This document shows positions 16,466 through 25,997 of a stretch of DNA of 64,000 nucleotides, piece after piece. The stretch covers positions 1 to 64,000 of the forward strand of contig NZ_FOSW01000010.1 of assembly GCF_900114385.1 (NCBI RefSeq), read 5' to 3'. Origin of the DNA: Geodermatophilus ruber (lineage in GTDB: Bacteria; Actinomycetota; Actinomycetes; Mycobacteriales; Geodermatophilaceae). The notes beneath the pieces are model-generated. The model saw only the letters and a program-made list of their open reading frames with translations. It was not told the DNA's origin and ran no database searches. A program made the translations under genes and the position numbers. Within the stretch, counting starts at the first letter, position 1. Every line of letters starts with the position of its first letter.

Positions 16466-17230
16466 GGTGCGGCCGGGAACGGGGCGGCCCAGCCGGTGCA
16501 GTCGGTCGACCGCGCGCTGGCCATCCTCGAGATCCTGGCCCGCCGCGGGGCCACCGGCGTCACCGAGCTCGGCGCCGAGCTGGGCGTGCACAAGTCCACC
16601 GCCTCCCGGTTGCTGGCCACCCTGGAGCAGCGGGGGCTGGTCGAGCAGCTCCGCGAGCGCGGCCTGTTCCGGCTCGGCTTCGGCCTGGTCCGCCTGGCCG
16701 GGGCCAGCGCCGCCCAGCTCGACCTCACCGACGTCACCCGGGCGGTGGCCCAGCGGCTGGCCGCCGACCTCGACGAGACCGTCAACGTCGCCGTGCTGGA
16801 CGGCGTCGAGGCGGTCAACGTCAGCCAGGTGAACGGGAGCGCCTCGATCGGCGTGCTCAACTGGGTCGGCCGGCGGACCCCGCTGCACGCGACCGCCAGC
16901 GGCAAGGTGCTGCTGGCCTTCGGCCCGGGCGAGGTGGCCGGCCGGGTGCTCGCCGCCCCGCTGGAGCGGTTCACCCCGGCGACCGTCGGCGACGCCGCCG
17001 TCCTCGAGCGGGAGCTGGCCGCCGTCCGGGAGCGCGGCTGGGCGGCGACCGTGGGGGAGCTGGAGGCCGGGCTGAACGCGGTGGCCGCGCCGCTGCGCGC
17101 CGCCGACGGGCGGCTGGTCGCGGCGATGAGCGTCTCCGGGCCGTCCTACCGGCTCCGGCCGGAGGACTTCGCGCGGGTGGCCGCCCGGCTGTGCGCGGCG
17201 GCCGCGGAGGCCGGCGGCGCGCCGGGCTGA
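16457..17230 (+). CDS. IclR-family transcriptional regulator
   Basis: A 257-residue IclR regulator. The N-terminal winged helix (QSVDRALAILEILARRG, then ELGAELGVHKSTASRLLATLEQRGLV) is followed by the GAF-like effector domain (NVAVLDGVEAVNVSQV, LHATASGKVLLAF, RGWAATVGELEAGLNAVAAP). The matching 17-base inverted repeats at its own start and upstream of the dimethylglycine oxidase gene indicate that it regulates itself and the demethylation operon 130 bases downstream. The mRNA is probably leaderless. Confidence 0.9.
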   Translation: MRNGAAGNGAAQPVQSVDRALAILEILARRGATGVTELGAELGVHKSTASRLLATLEQRGLVEQLRERGLFRLGFGLVRLAGASAAQLDLTDVTRAVAQRLAADLDETVNVAVLDGVEAVNVSQVNGSASIGVLNWVGRRTPLHATASGKVLLAFGPGEVAGRVLAAPLERFTPATVGDAAVLERELAAVRERGWAATVGELEAGLNAVAAPLRAADGRLVAAMSVSGPSYRLRPEDFARVAARLCAAAAEAGGAPG

Positions 17231-17326
17231 GCCGGCGACGTCCCGTCACGACCCGCGGAGGGCCGGCCGGGGCGGTCTTGACGCCCGCCCGCCCGGCCGC
17301 GAACCGTGTTGCGCATTCCGCTCGTC

Positions 17327-17343
17327 GTTGCGTGCAGCGCAAC
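17327..17343. promoter_or_regulatory. IclR operator candidate 2, upstream of the oxidase operon
   Basis: GTTGCGTGCAGCGCAAC has perfect 6-base arms around a 5-base spacer. It shares size, arms and spacing with the repeat at the IclR start. A degenerate half-site (GTTGCGCATTCCGC) begins 19 bases upstream at 17308, so the promoter may carry tandem sites. It ends 18 bases before the start codon. Confidence 0.6.
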
Positions 17344-17361
17344 CAGTCGGAGGGCGTTGCC

Positions 17362-19725
17362 ATGGGTCGCGTGGTCGTCATCGGCGCCGGGATCGTCGGC
17401 TGCGCGCTCGCCGACGAGCTCACCCAGCGCGGCTGGACCGAGGTCACCGTCCTCGACCAGGGGCCGCTGTTCGCCGCCGGCGGGTCGAGCTCGCACGCCC
17501 CGGGCCTGGTCTTCCAGACCAACCCGTCGCGGACGCTGGCCGGGTTCGCCGCCTACACGGTCGGCAAGCTGCGGGGGCTCGCGCTGGACGGGCAGCCGTG
17601 CTTCCGCCAGGTGGGCGGGCTGGAGGTCGCGACCACGCCCGAGCGGCTGGCCGAGCTGGCCCGCCGGCACGGCTTCGCCACCGCGGCGGGGATCGACGCC
17701 CGGCTGCTCGACCCCGCCGAGTGCGCCCGGCTGCACCCGCTGCTCGACCCCGGCGCCGTCCTCGGCGGGCTGCACGTGCCCACCGACGGGCTGGCCGCGC
17801 CGGTCCGGGCGGGCGAGGCGCAGGCCCGCCGGGCGAGCGGGCGAGGGGCGCGCTTCCTGGCCCGGCACACGGTCACCGGCATCGCGCAGGACCGCGGCCG
17901 GGTGAGCGGGGTGCACACCGACCGGGGGTTCGTGCCGGCCGACGTCGTCGTCTGCGCGGCCGGGTTCTGGGGCCCGGACGTGGGGGCGATGGCCGGGGTG
18001 ACCGTGCCGCTGCAGCCGCTGGCGCACCAGTACGCGCGCACCGGCCCGGTGCCGGCGCTGGCGGGGGCGGTCTCCGAGGCGAGCGCCCCGATCCTGCGAC
18101 ACCAGGACCAGGACCTCTACTACCGCGAGCACGGCGACCGGCTGGGCATCGGCTCCTACGGGCACCGGCCGATGCCGGTGCGCGCCGCGGAGGCCGCGGC
18201 GCACGCCGACAGCTGCCTGCCCTTCACCCCCGAGGACTTCGCCGAGGCGTGGAAGCAGAGCCTGGTGCTCCTGCCCGGGCTGGCCGGGACGGAGGTCGCC
18301 GACGGCATCAACGGCGTCTTCTCCTTCACCCCCGACGGGATGCCGCTGATGGGCGAGTCCCGGGAGCTGCCCGGGTTCTGGGTCGCCGAGGCGGTGTGGG
18401 TGACCCACTCGGCGGGGGTGGCCCGGGCGATGGCGGAGTGGCTGGTGGAGGGGCAGCCGCGCACCGACGTCTCGGAGTGCGACCTGCACCGGTTCACCGA
18501 CGTGCAGCTGTCCCCGGAGTACGTCGCCGAGCGCGGGATCGCGCAGTTCGTCCAGGTCTACGACGTCGTGCACCCGCTGGCCCCGCTCGCCGGGCCGCGG
18601 CCGCTGCGGGTCAGCCCCTTCGTCGCGCGCCAGCAGGAGCTGGGGGCGGTGTTCGGGGAGAGCCGCGGCTGGGAGCGGCCGCTGTGGTTCGCGGCCAACG
18701 CACCGCTGGCCGCGGAGCTCGACCTGCCGCCGCGGGACGCCTGGTCGGCGCGGCACTGGTCGCCGATCGCCGTGGCCGAGGCGCGGGCCACCCGGGAGCG
18801 GGGCGGGCTGTACGACCTGACCCCGCAGACCCGGATCGAGGTCGCCGGCCCCGGCGCGGCCGGCTTCCTGCGGGAGCTCACCACCGGCGACGTCGGGCCG
18901 GTCGGCGGCGTCGTCGACGCGCTGTTGCTGCGGGCCGACGGCGGCGTCCGCGGGATCGTCACCCTCGCCCGGCTGGGCGAGCAGCTGTTCCAGGTCGGCG
19001 CCGGCCCGCTCGACGTCGACTGGTTCCGGCGGCACCTCCCGGACGACGGCTCGGTGCAGCTGCGCGAGACCACGGCGGGCACCTGCGGCATCGGGCTGTG
19101 GGGCCCGCGGGCCGACGAGGTCCTGGCGTCGCTGGCCGCGCCCGACGCGCGCGGGGGCGCCCGCTGCTCCGTCGGCGGGGTCCCGGTCACGGTGCTGCGG
19201 ACCGCTCCGGTCGGGGAGCCCGGCTGGGAGCTGCACACCGACGCCGCCTGCGGGCTGCGGCTGTGGGACACGCTGCGGGCCGCCGGTGAGGAGCACGGCC
19301 TGGTGGCCGCGGGGCAGCACGCCTACGACAGCCTGCGGCTGGAGGCGGGCACTCCGGCCTGGGGGCTCGACGTGACCGCCGAGCTGGACCCGGTCGAGGC
19401 GGGCCTGCAGGCCGCCGTCCGGGCGGACGGCGGCTTCCTCGGGCGGGCGGCGCTGGCGGGCCGCCGGCACGAGCGGCGGCTGGCCCGCCTGACGCTCGAC
19501 GACCCGGCCGCGATCGTCATGGGCCGGGAGCCGGTGCGGGTGGACGGGAGACCGGTGGGCCACGTGACCTCGGCCGCGTTCGGCCCCACGATCGGCCGCG
19601 CCGTCGCGCTCGCCTGGCTGCCCGCCGACCTGGCCGAGCCGGGCCGGGCGGTGACGATCGACTGGTTCGGGCAACCGGTGGCCGCGACCGTGGTGCGCGA
19701 GCCGGGCGTCCCGGTGCGGCGCTGA
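17362..19725 (+). CDS. dimethylglycine oxidase-like FAD/folate enzyme
   Basis: A 787-residue two-part enzyme. The N-terminal DAO-type FAD domain has VIGAGIVG at 6-13 and the [15 protein letters not shown] segment, whose His45 corresponds to the covalent flavin histidine of Arthrobacter dimethylglycine oxidase. The C-terminal half is a GcvT-like tetrahydrofolate-binding domain ([14 protein letters not shown], later GRAALAGRR). It demethylates N,N-dimethylglycine to sarcosine, passing the one-carbon unit to tetrahydrofolate. CGGAGGG precedes the ATG by nine bases. The preceding IclR operator and following sarcosine oxidase and betaine-type oxygenase support this reading; sarcosine dehydrogenase activity is the alternative. 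Confidence 0.87.
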   Translation: MGRVVVIGAGIVGCALADELTQRGWTEVTVLDQGPLFAAGGSSSHAPGLVFQTNPSRTLAGFAAYTVGKLRGLALDGQPCFRQVGGLEVATTPERLAELARRHGFATAAGIDARLLDPAECARLHPLLDPGAVLGGLHVPTDGLAAPVRAGEAQARRASGRGARFLARHTVTGIAQDRGRVSGVHTDRGFVPADVVVCAAGFWGPDVGAMAGVTVPLQPLAHQYARTGPVPALAGAVSEASAPILRHQDQDLYYREHGDRLGIGSYGHRPMPVRAAEAAAHADSCLPFTPEDFAEAWKQSLVLLPGLAGTEVADGINGVFSFTPDGMPLMGESRELPGFWVAEAVWVTHSAGVARAMAEWLVEGQPRTDVSECDLHRFTDVQLSPEYVAERGIAQFVQVYDVVHPLAPLAGPRPLRVSPFVARQQELGAVFGESRGWERPLWFAANAPLAAELDLPPRDAWSARHWSPIAVAEARATRERGGLYDLTPQTRIEVAGPGAAGFLRELTTGDVGPVGGVVDALLLRADGGVRGIVTLARLGEQLFQVGAGPLDVDWFRRHLPDDGSVQLRETTAGTCGIGLWGPRADEVLASLAAPDARGGARCSVGGVPVTVLRTAPVGEPGWELHTDAACGLRLWDTLRAAGEEHGLVAAGQHAYDSLRLEAGTPAWGLDVTAELDPVEAGLQAAVRADGGFLGRAALAGRRHERRLARLTLDDPAAIVMGREPVRVDGRPVGHVTSAAFGPTIGRAVALAWLPADLAEPGRAVTIDWFGQPVAATVVREPGVPVRR

Positions 19726-19735
19726 GGGGGCGCAC

Positions 19736-20890
19736 GTGGCGGGCTACGACGTGATCGTGATCGGGCTGGGCGGCATGGGCAGCGCCGCGGCGGCGCACCT
19801 GGCCGCCCGCGGGCAGCGGGTGCTGGGGCTGGAGCGGTTCGGGCCGGCGCACGACCGCGGCTCCAGCCACGGCGGTTCGCGGATCACCCGGCAGTCCTAC
19901 TTCGAGGACCCGGCCTACGTGCCGCTGCTGCTGCGCGCCTACGAGCTGTGGGACCAGCTGGCCGCCGACTCCGGCATCGACGTGCTCACCCGCACCGGGG
20001 GGATCTTCTTCGGCCCGCCGGGCAGCGTCACGGTCGCCGGCAGCCTCCGGGCCTCCCGGGAGTGGGGGCTGCCGCACGAGGTGCTCGACGCCGCGGAGAT
20101 CCGCCGCCGGTTCCCGACACTGACCCCCGGCCCGGACGAGATCGGCCTCCACGAGACCGCCGCCGGGTTCGCCCGCCCGGAGCGCACCGTCGCCGCGCAC
20201 CTGGAGCTGGCCGGGCGGCGCGGCGCGGAGCTGCGGTGCTTCGAGCCGGTCGTGGACTGGACGACGACGGCGGACGGCGGGGTGCGGGTGCGCAGCGTGG
20301 CGGGGGAGTACACGGCCGGCCGGCTGGTCGTCTGCCCCGGGGCCTGGGCGCCGGTGCTGCTGGCCGACCTGGGACTGCCGTGCGTGGTGGAGCGGCAGGT
20401 CATGTACTGGTTCCAGCCCACCGGCGGGGTGGGGCCGTACGCGCCGGACCGGCACCCGGTCTACATCCACGAGGCCGCCGACGGCACCCAGGTCTACGGC
20501 TTCCCGGCCCTCGACGGGCCGGACGGCGGCGCCAAGGTCGCCTTCTTCCGGCGCGGCACGCGGTGCACCCCGGAGACGCTCGACCGGCAGGTCGGTGCCG
20601 AGGAGGTCGCGGTCATCGCCGAGCACCTGGCCGGGGTGCTGCCGACCCTGCCCGGGAGGTTCCTCACCGCGGCCACCTGCATGTACACGACCACGCCGGA
20701 CCACCACTTCGTGATCGCGGTCCATCCCGGCGCCCCGCAGGTGAGCGTGGCCTGCGGCTTCTCCGGGCACGGCTTCAAGTTCGTGCCGGTGGTCGGCGAG
20801 ATCCTCGCCGACCTCGCCACCGAGGGCGCGACCGCGCACCCGATCGACCTGTTCGACCCGCGCCGGCCGGCGCTGGAGGCGACGGTATGA
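19736..20890 (+). CDS. monomeric sarcosine oxidase / N-methyl amino-acid oxidase
   Basis: A 384-residue flavoenzyme of the MSOX/MTOX family. The dinucleotide motif [15 protein letters not shown] is at the N-terminus, and [11 protein letters not shown] contains a cysteine at residue 315, the same number as the covalent FAD cysteine of Bacillus sarcosine oxidase. It oxidatively demethylates sarcosine to glycine, giving formaldehyde and hydrogen peroxide. The GTG start follows GAGGGGG, 10 bases after the previous stop, and the stop overlaps the next gene by ATGA. It forms the second demethylation step of the operon. Confidence 0.88.
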   Translation: MAGYDVIVIGLGGMGSAAAAHLAARGQRVLGLERFGPAHDRGSSHGGSRITRQSYFEDPAYVPLLLRAYELWDQLAADSGIDVLTRTGGIFFGPPGSVTVAGSLRASREWGLPHEVLDAAEIRRRFPTLTPGPDEIGLHETAAGFARPERTVAAHLELAGRRGAELRCFEPVVDWTTTADGGVRVRSVAGEYTAGRLVVCPGAWAPVLLADLGLPCVVERQVMYWFQPTGGVGPYAPDRHPVYIHEAADGTQVYGFPALDGPDGGAKVAFFRRGTRCTPETLDRQVGAEEVAVIAEHLAGVLPTLPGRFLTAATCMYTTTPDHHFVIAVHPGAPQVSVACGFSGHGFKFVPVVGEILADLATEGATAHPIDLFDPRRPALEATV

Positions 20891-22059
20891 GCACCCATGG
20901 CATGACCACCGACGACCTGACCCGCCCGGCCGGTACCCCGGCGCCCGCGCCGGACAGCACCCTGCGGCCCACGCTGCCCGGCCGGTGGTACACCGACCCG
21001 GAGCTGTTCGCTCGCGAGCAGGCCCGGGTGCTCGAGGCGACGTGGTGCTGCGCGGTCCGCGGTGACGACGTCGCCGAGCCCGGTGCCTTCCGGCGGGTGC
21101 AGGTCGGCCGGGAGAGCGTGCTGGTGGTCCGGGGCCGGGACGGCCGGCTGCGCGCCTTCCTCAACGTGTGCCGGCACCGCGGGGCGCTGCTGTGCACCGA
21201 GGAGGCGGGGCGGACGCGGCGCACGCTGCGCTGCCCCTACCACGCCTGGACCTACGGCCTGGACGGCGCGCTGGTGGGGGCGCCGAACCTGCGGGCCATG
21301 ACCGACGCCGACCGGGCGGCCCACGGGCTGGTGCCCGTCGCGCTGCGCGAGTGGCTCGGCTACGCATGGGTCTGCGCGGCCGCGGACCCCCCGTCCTTCG
21401 AGGGCGAGGTGGTCGGCGCGGTCGGCGAGCGGCTGGGCGACCCGGCGGCGATCGAGGGCTACGGCGCCGAGCGGCTGGCCCTGGGCCGGCGGATCCGGTA
21501 CGACGTGCGCGCCAACTGGAAGCTCGTCGTCGAGAACTTCATGGAGTGCTACCACTGCGCGACGATCCACCCCGAGCTCACCGGCGTGCTGCCGGAGTTC
21601 GCCCGGGGCGTGGCCACGCAGTCCGCGGTCGGGCACGGCGCCGAGTTCGCGCCGGGCGCTGCGGGGTTCACCGTCGACGGCGGCGCCGGCTTCCCGGCGC
21701 TGCCCGGCGTCGACCCCGGCCGGGATCGGCGGTACTTCGCGGTGACGGTGCCCCCGACGACCTTCCTCAACCTGGTGCCCGACCACGTGATCCTCCACCG
21801 CATGACGCCGCTCGCGGTCGACCGCACGGTGGTGGAGTGCGACTGGCTCTACGCCCCGGAGGTCGTCGCGGCGGATGCGGACCTGTCGCGTTCGGTGGAG
21901 CTGTTCCACCGGGTCAACCTGCAGGACTTCGCGGCCTGCGAGCGCTGCCAGCCGGGGATGGGGTCGCGCGCCTACGCCGCCGGCGGGGTGCTGGTGCCCG
22001 TCGAGCACCACCTCGCCGGCTTCCACGACTGGGTGCGCAACCGGCTCGGCGAGCCCTGA
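20887..22059 (+). CDS. GbcA-like Rieske monooxygenase (glycine betaine demethylase)
   Basis: A 390-residue Rieske oxygenase. Cluster ligands are C95, H97, C116 and H119 (CRHRG and [12 protein letters not shown]). The mononuclear iron site is [15 protein letters not shown] with H223 and H228, the normal H-x4-H spacing. ENFxECYHC is the signature seen in glycine betaine and related quaternary-amine monooxygenases. It would convert glycine betaine to dimethylglycine with release of formaldehyde, feeding the two upstream enzymes. No GbcB-type reductase is adjacent; the reductase at 9.4 kb is one candidate. Stachydrine or carnitine-like substrates remain possible. Confidence 0.82.
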   Translation: MSTHGMTTDDLTRPAGTPAPAPDSTLRPTLPGRWYTDPELFAREQARVLEATWCCAVRGDDVAEPGAFRRVQVGRESVLVVRGRDGRLRAFLNVCRHRGALLCTEEAGRTRRTLRCPYHAWTYGLDGALVGAPNLRAMTDADRAAHGLVPVALREWLGYAWVCAAADPPSFEGEVVGAVGERLGDPAAIEGYGAERLALGRRIRYDVRANWKLVVENFMECYHCATIHPELTGVLPEFARGVATQSAVGHGAEFAPGAAGFTVDGGAGFPALPGVDPGRDRRYFAVTVPPTTFLNLVPDHVILHRMTPLAVDRTVVECDWLYAPEVVAADADLSRSVELFHRVNLQDFAACERCQPGMGSRAYAAGGVLVPVEHHLAGFHDWVRNRLGEP

Positions 22060-22100
22060 CCGACCGCTGCCCGCCGTCCCCCGGGGCACGTCTGTCTGCA

Positions 22101-22144
22101 GATCCTCGTGCTCTGCCCACGGTGGGGGGCAGAGCACGAGGATC
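22101..22144. repeat. dispersed palindrome, copy 1 (convergent-gene hairpin)
   Basis: Two exact 18-base arms (GATCCTCGTGCTCTGCCC and complement) flank an 8-base loop, between the ends of two convergent genes. It probably acts as a bidirectional terminator. The 15-base core TCGTGCTCTGCCCAC is identical to the arm of copy 3 at 28271. Confidence 0.7.
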
Positions 22145-22195
22145 CACCAGGACACCTGGTGTCCGCGCGGCGCGCCGGTCCCGGCCGCGCCCGGC

Positions 22196-22960
22196 TCAGC
22201 GCCGGGCCGCGGCCCACTCCGGGGTCCGCACGCCCAGCTCGACGGCGTGGGCCAGCCGGAGGCTGCCGCTGAGCCACACCAGGACGTCGTGCAGCCGCAG
22301 GCGGGTCAGCGGCACGCCGCCCGTTTCCCGGAGCAGGCCGGCCGCCGCGCTCTCGAGCGCGGCGAACCCCTCGGCGGCGGCGCGCAGCTCCCGGTGCACC
22401 ACCGCCTCGACGCCGCTGTCGCCCTCCTCGACGTGCGGCAGCAGCTGGCGACGGGTGACCGGGTCGATGAGCGGGACGAGCGCCGGTCGCCGGTGGTGCA
22501 GCGCCGCCGACAGGTAGGCCGGCAGCGGGTCGGGGCCGAGCGACCGGAGGGCGCGGAGGGCGGCGCCGACGGTCCCGGGCTCGCCGAGCACCGAGAACTC
22601 CTCGGCGGGGAGTTCCCAGAACGGCCGGCCGGCGGCGCGGTCGGCGACCGCGCCGGCGAGGCCGGCCACGTCGTCCAGCGCCGTCCGGACGGCCGCCCAG
22701 CTCTCGCGGGGCAGCCTGCCGTGCAGCGCCTCGGCGGCGAGGACGTCGTCGTCCCCGAGCGCGCCGGACCGGGGCGGCCGGGCGTCGAAGCGCTCGTAGC
22801 CGAACGCCGGGATGCGCACCCACCGGCCCTGCGGGTGGCTCGGCGAGCGGAACCACAGCGGCCGCCGTCCCCGCGCGTAGCCCAGCACGGCCGCGAGGGC
22901 GGTCGCCAGCGGGATCGGGTCGGGCCCGGCGCTCGGCAGGCTGAGGAGATCGGCGGCCAT
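22196..22960 (-). CDS. DUF6308-like protein
   Basis: A 254-residue cytoplasmic protein of unknown function. Its middle and end (LHHRRPALVPLIDPVTRRQL, then LTRLRLHDVLVWLSG) resemble the second DUF6308-type protein of the window at 61.4-62.1 kb (RKRPRLFPIYDSVV, then LRVLDVVAWM), in the same order and spacing. The ATG is followed by a conserved-looking LPSAGPDPIPLATAL helix. It has no partner genes in an evident operon and ends against the palindrome at 22101-22144. The family name rests on this motif likeness. Confidence 0.65.
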   Translation of the reverse strand: MAADLLSLPSAGPDPIPLATALAAVLGYARGRRPLWFRSPSHPQGRWVRIPAFGYERFDARPPRSGALGDDDVLAAEALHGRLPRESWAAVRTALDDVAGLAGAVADRAAGRPFWELPAEEFSVLGEPGTVGAALRALRSLGPDPLPAYLSAALHHRRPALVPLIDPVTRRQLLPHVEEGDSGVEAVVHRELRAAAEGFAALESAAAGLLRETGGVPLTRLRLHDVLVWLSGSLRLAHAVELGVRTPEWAAARR

Positions 22961-22997
22961 CCGCCCAGCCTGCTGGACGGCGGCCGCGCGTGTCGGC

Positions 22998-24032
22998 TCA
23001 GCGGTGGCCGATGCCGCCCGGGCCGTGGTCGGCCGGGACCTCCTCGCCCTCGGCGAGCGGGCCGGGCGGGGTGCCGTCGCCGAACGGGGAGCCGCCGAGC
23101 TCCTCGCGGCCGTGCGGGGTCAGCCAGTTGGCCGTGTCCGGGCCGGCCGGGATGACCTGCGTCGGGTTGATGTCGGCGTGGACGACGTAGTAGTGCTCCT
23201 TGATCTGCGGGAAGTCGATCGTGTCGCCGAACCCCGGGGTCTGGAACAGGTCGCGGGTGTAGGCCCACAGCACCGGCATCTCGGTGAGCTTGTGCCGGTT
23301 GGTCTTGAAGTGGCCGTGGTAGACGGCGTCGAAGCGGACCAGGGTGGTGAACAGCCGGACGTCGGCCTCGGTGATCGTGTCGCCCATGAGGTACCGCTGA
23401 CCGGTCAGCCGGTCCTCCAGCCAGTCCAGCGCGGTGAACAGCCGGGCGTAGGCCTGGTCGTAGGCATCCTGCGAGCCGGCGAACCCGCAGCGGTACACCC
23501 CGTTGTTGACCTCGGTGTAGACCCGCTGCATGACCTCGTCCATCTCGTCGCGCAGCTTCTCCGGGTAGAGGTCCGGGGCGCCCTCGCGGTGGAAGGCCGT
23601 CCACTCGGTGGAGAGGTCCAGCGTCATCTGGCCGAAGTCGTTGGTGACGACCTGCTTGCTCGGGACGTCGACGATCGTGGGCACGGTGATGCCGCGGTCG
23701 TAGCCGGGGAAGCGGGCGAGGAAGGCCTCCTGCAGCCGCTCGTAGCCCAGCACCGGGTCGCGGCCGCCGGGGTCGAGGTCGAAGGTCCAGCTGCGCTCGT
23801 CGTGGGTGGGGCCGCACATGCCCATGGAGATCGCACCCTCCAGGCCGAGCAGCCGGCGCACGATCACCGCCCGGTTGGCCCACGGGCAGGCCCGCGCCAC
23901 GACCAGCCGGTACCGGCCGGCCTCGACCGGCCAGCCGCCGGAGCCGTCGGCGGTGATCCGGTCGGTGATGTAGTTGGAGTCCCGGCTGTACTCGCCGCCG
24001 GTCACGTAACCCGATCCGCTGTCGTCGCTCAC
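22998..24032 (-). CDS. glutathionyl-hydroquinone reductase-type (Xi-class GST fold) enzyme
   Basis: A 344-residue member of the YqjG/ECM4 family. The active-site motif ACPWANRAVIVRRLLGL holds C49. The C-terminal helical GST domain includes YLMGDTITEADVRLFTTLVRFDAVYHGHFK, a hallmark of the family. Such enzymes reduce S-conjugated hydroquinones by thiol transfer. Actinobacteria generally lack glutathione, so mycothiol is the likely partner here; that is inference. The protein is cytoplasmic and the gene appears monocistronic. Confidence 0.88.
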   Translation of the reverse strand: MSDDSGSGYVTGGEYSRDSNYITDRITADGSGGWPVEAGRYRLVVARACPWANRAVIVRRLLGLEGAISMGMCGPTHDERSWTFDLDPGGRDPVLGYERLQEAFLARFPGYDRGITVPTIVDVPSKQVVTNDFGQMTLDLSTEWTAFHREGAPDLYPEKLRDEMDEVMQRVYTEVNNGVYRCGFAGSQDAYDQAYARLFTALDWLEDRLTGQRYLMGDTITEADVRLFTTLVRFDAVYHGHFKTNRHKLTEMPVLWAYTRDLFQTPGFGDTIDFPQIKEHYYVVHADINPTQVIPAGPDTANWLTPHGREELGGSPFGDGTPPGPLAEGEEVPADHGPGGIGHR

Positions 24033-24069
24033 GCCTCCCAGCTTGATCGACTGTGCGGCGCGACGCTCG

Positions 24070-24492
24070 TCAGAGGCGGGTGATCGTCGCCGTGTCGCGC
24101 TCCCCGCCGAAGCAGCGGTCGAGCACCTCGCCGAAGACCGGCTCGTCGGGTGCCGCCTCGGCGAACAGCGTCATCGACGACCGCAGCTTCATCGCGTCGG
24201 TCGCGCCGAGGACCCGCACCGGATCGGTGGCGCCCAGGTCGAGCAGCGCCCGCGCCGCCTCGACCAGCCGCGGGCCGAGCACCGGGTGGTCGAGGTAGGC
24301 CCGCGCCTCGGGCAGCCCGGAGATCGCGTAGCGCTGCGCGGTCGCGCTGCGGCCCAGGCCGGTGATCTGGGGGAAGACGAACCACATCCAGTGGCCGCGT
24401 TTGGCGCCGGCCCGCAGTTCGCGCAGCGCCGACGCGTACGTGCCGCCGTCCTGGGCCTGCACGAACCGCTGCAGGTCGTGGGGGTCGCTCAC
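24070..24492 (-). CDS. DUF1810 family protein
   Basis: A 140-residue protein matching DUF1810, with LQRFVQAQDGGTYASALRELRAG, the conserved KRGHWMWFVFPQITGLG, and KLRSSMTLFAEAAPDEPVFGEVL. Calpastatin-like is an older label without functional support; the fold may be related to ADP-ribosyl-binding proteins. The GTG start overlaps the stop of the PAS-GAF-GGDEF gene (GTGA), so it is translationally coupled as the third gene of the RsbQ-like operon. Confidence 0.85.
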   Translation of the reverse strand: MSDPHDLQRFVQAQDGGTYASALRELRAGAKRGHWMWFVFPQITGLGRSATAQRYAISGLPEARAYLDHPVLGPRLVEAARALLDLGATDPVRVLGATDAMKLRSSMTLFAEAAPDEPVFGEVLDRCFGGERDTATITRL

Positions 24493-25997
24493 CCCGGCAG
24501 GGTCGCCCGCACCCCCTGCGCCGTCAACCGGGGGAGCTCGGTGCCGAACGTCGTGTCGTACATGACGTGCCGGTCCTTGCCCAGCGCCTTGGCCCGGTAC
24601 ATGGCCGCGTCGGCGTACCGGAGCAGCTGCCCGGCCGACGCCGGCGGACACGATCCCGGGTCGTGCACCACGATCCCGACGCTCGCGGTCACCGTCACCG
24701 TCACCGACCGGCCGGCCACCGCGACCGGAGCCCGGACCGCCTCCTCGAGGCGGCGGGCGATGTGCGCGGCCTCGGCGGGATCGGCTCCCGCGCAGAGGAC
24801 GGCGAACTCGTCGCCGCCCAGCCGCCCGACGGTGTCGCGGGGGCGCACCACCCGCCGGAGGCGCTGGGCGATCTCGACCAGCAGGTCGTCCCCGGCGGAG
24901 TGCCCGTGGCCGTCGTTGACCGCCTTGAAGCCGTCGAGGTCGAGGAACATGGCCGACACCGGCGCGCCGGTGCGTCGCGCGTCGGCGAGCGCCTGGTCGA
25001 GGCGGGAGGTGAACAGCGCCCGGTTGGCCGCGCCGGTCAGCGGATCGTGCTGGGCCAGGTGCCGGACCTCCTCGTCCAGCCGGGACCGCTCGATCGCCGC
25101 GCCGGCCTGCCGGGCCAGCGTGCGGTGCAGTTCCAGCTGCTCGGGGGTGAAGCCGCGGCGGCGGCGGAACGTGGCCTGGTAGGCCCCGACGACCCCACCG
25201 TCGGCGGCCAGGGGTACCGCGAGCAGCGACTCCACGCGGGCCCGGTGCATCGGCAGCGCCACGGCCGGGAAGTCCTGCTCGGCGGCCGCCGGAGTCGGGA
25301 CGGCGACGACATCGTGCCCGCGGACCGCCGCGGCGAGCGGTACGGGTGCCGCCGCGGGGACGGCGGCGTCGGCGACGGACGCGGCGGGCGGGCCGTCCTC
25401 ACCGGCGTGCACGAGCGCCGCCCGGTCGGGGTCCACCAGCCAGACGCCCGCGCCGGCGTTCCCGGGCTCGTCGGCGAGGATCCCGGCCAGCGCGGCGACG
25501 ACCTCCGCGGTGCTCGTGGCTTCCGCGAACTGCGCCGCGGCCCGGTGCAGGACGCGGACGCGGCGCTCGGAGTCCTCGGCGGCCTTCCGCGCCCGCACCA
25601 GCTCCCGCTCGTAGGACCGGCGCTCGGTGTGGTCGACGACCGCCGTCCGGACCAGGACCGGGGTGCCCGAGGCGTCGGCCCGGACGTCGGAGCTGACCAG
25701 CACGGGCAGCCGGCGTCCGCCCGGGCACAGCAGCTCGAGCGCGATCGCCTTCACGGAGCCCTGCAGCCGGAGCAGGGGAGCGACGTGGGTCTGGTGGTAG
25801 ATCCGCCCGCCCGGGGTCAGCAGGTCCTGGAAGGGCCGCCCGATCACGTCCTCGGCGCGGTGGCCGGTCCAGTCGAGGAAGGTGGCGTTGACCTTGACCA
25901 CCGTGCCGTCGGGGCGCGTGGACAGGTAGCCGCACGGCGCGTGCTCGTACAGGTCCTCGAGGTCCTCCTCGGGGAAGTCGGTGTCCCCCGGGGTCAC
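24489..25997 (-). CDS. PAS-GAF-GGDEF diguanylate cyclase, partner of an RsbQ-like hydrolase
   Basis: A 502-residue soluble signalling protein. A PAS domain occupies about 10-125 (LYEHAPCGYLSTRPDGTVV), a short coiled linker follows, a GAF domain spans about 150-305, and a GGDEF domain about 310-480. The active-site motif GRLGGDEFAVL is intact, with GGDEF at 394-398, and an inhibitory I-site RPRD lies five residues upstream. It should make cyclic di-GMP and be product-inhibited. The GTG start overlaps the stop of the RsbQ-like gene, and the product overlaps DUF1810 downstream. In Bacillus the RsbQ hydrolase activates RsbP through its PAS domain; here the output is GGDEF in place of a PP2C phosphatase. 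Confidence 0.88.
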   Translation of the reverse strand: MTPGDTDFPEEDLEDLYEHAPCGYLSTRPDGTVVKVNATFLDWTGHRAEDVIGRPFQDLLTPGGRIYHQTHVAPLLRLQGSVKAIALELLCPGGRRLPVLVSSDVRADASGTPVLVRTAVVDHTERRSYERELVRARKAAEDSERRVRVLHRAAAQFAEATSTAEVVAALAGILADEPGNAGAGVWLVDPDRAALVHAGEDGPPAASVADAAVPAAAPVPLAAAVRGHDVVAVPTPAAAEQDFPAVALPMHRARVESLLAVPLAADGGVVGAYQATFRRRRGFTPEQLELHRTLARQAGAAIERSRLDEEVRHLAQHDPLTGAANRALFTSRLDQALADARRTGAPVSAMFLDLDGFKAVNDGHGHSAGDDLLVEIAQRLRRVVRPRDTVGRLGGDEFAVLCAGADPAEAAHIARRLEEAVRAPVAVAGRSVTVTVTASVGIVVHDPGSCPPASAGQLLRYADAAMYRAKALGKDRHVMYDTTFGTELPRLTAQGVRATLPG

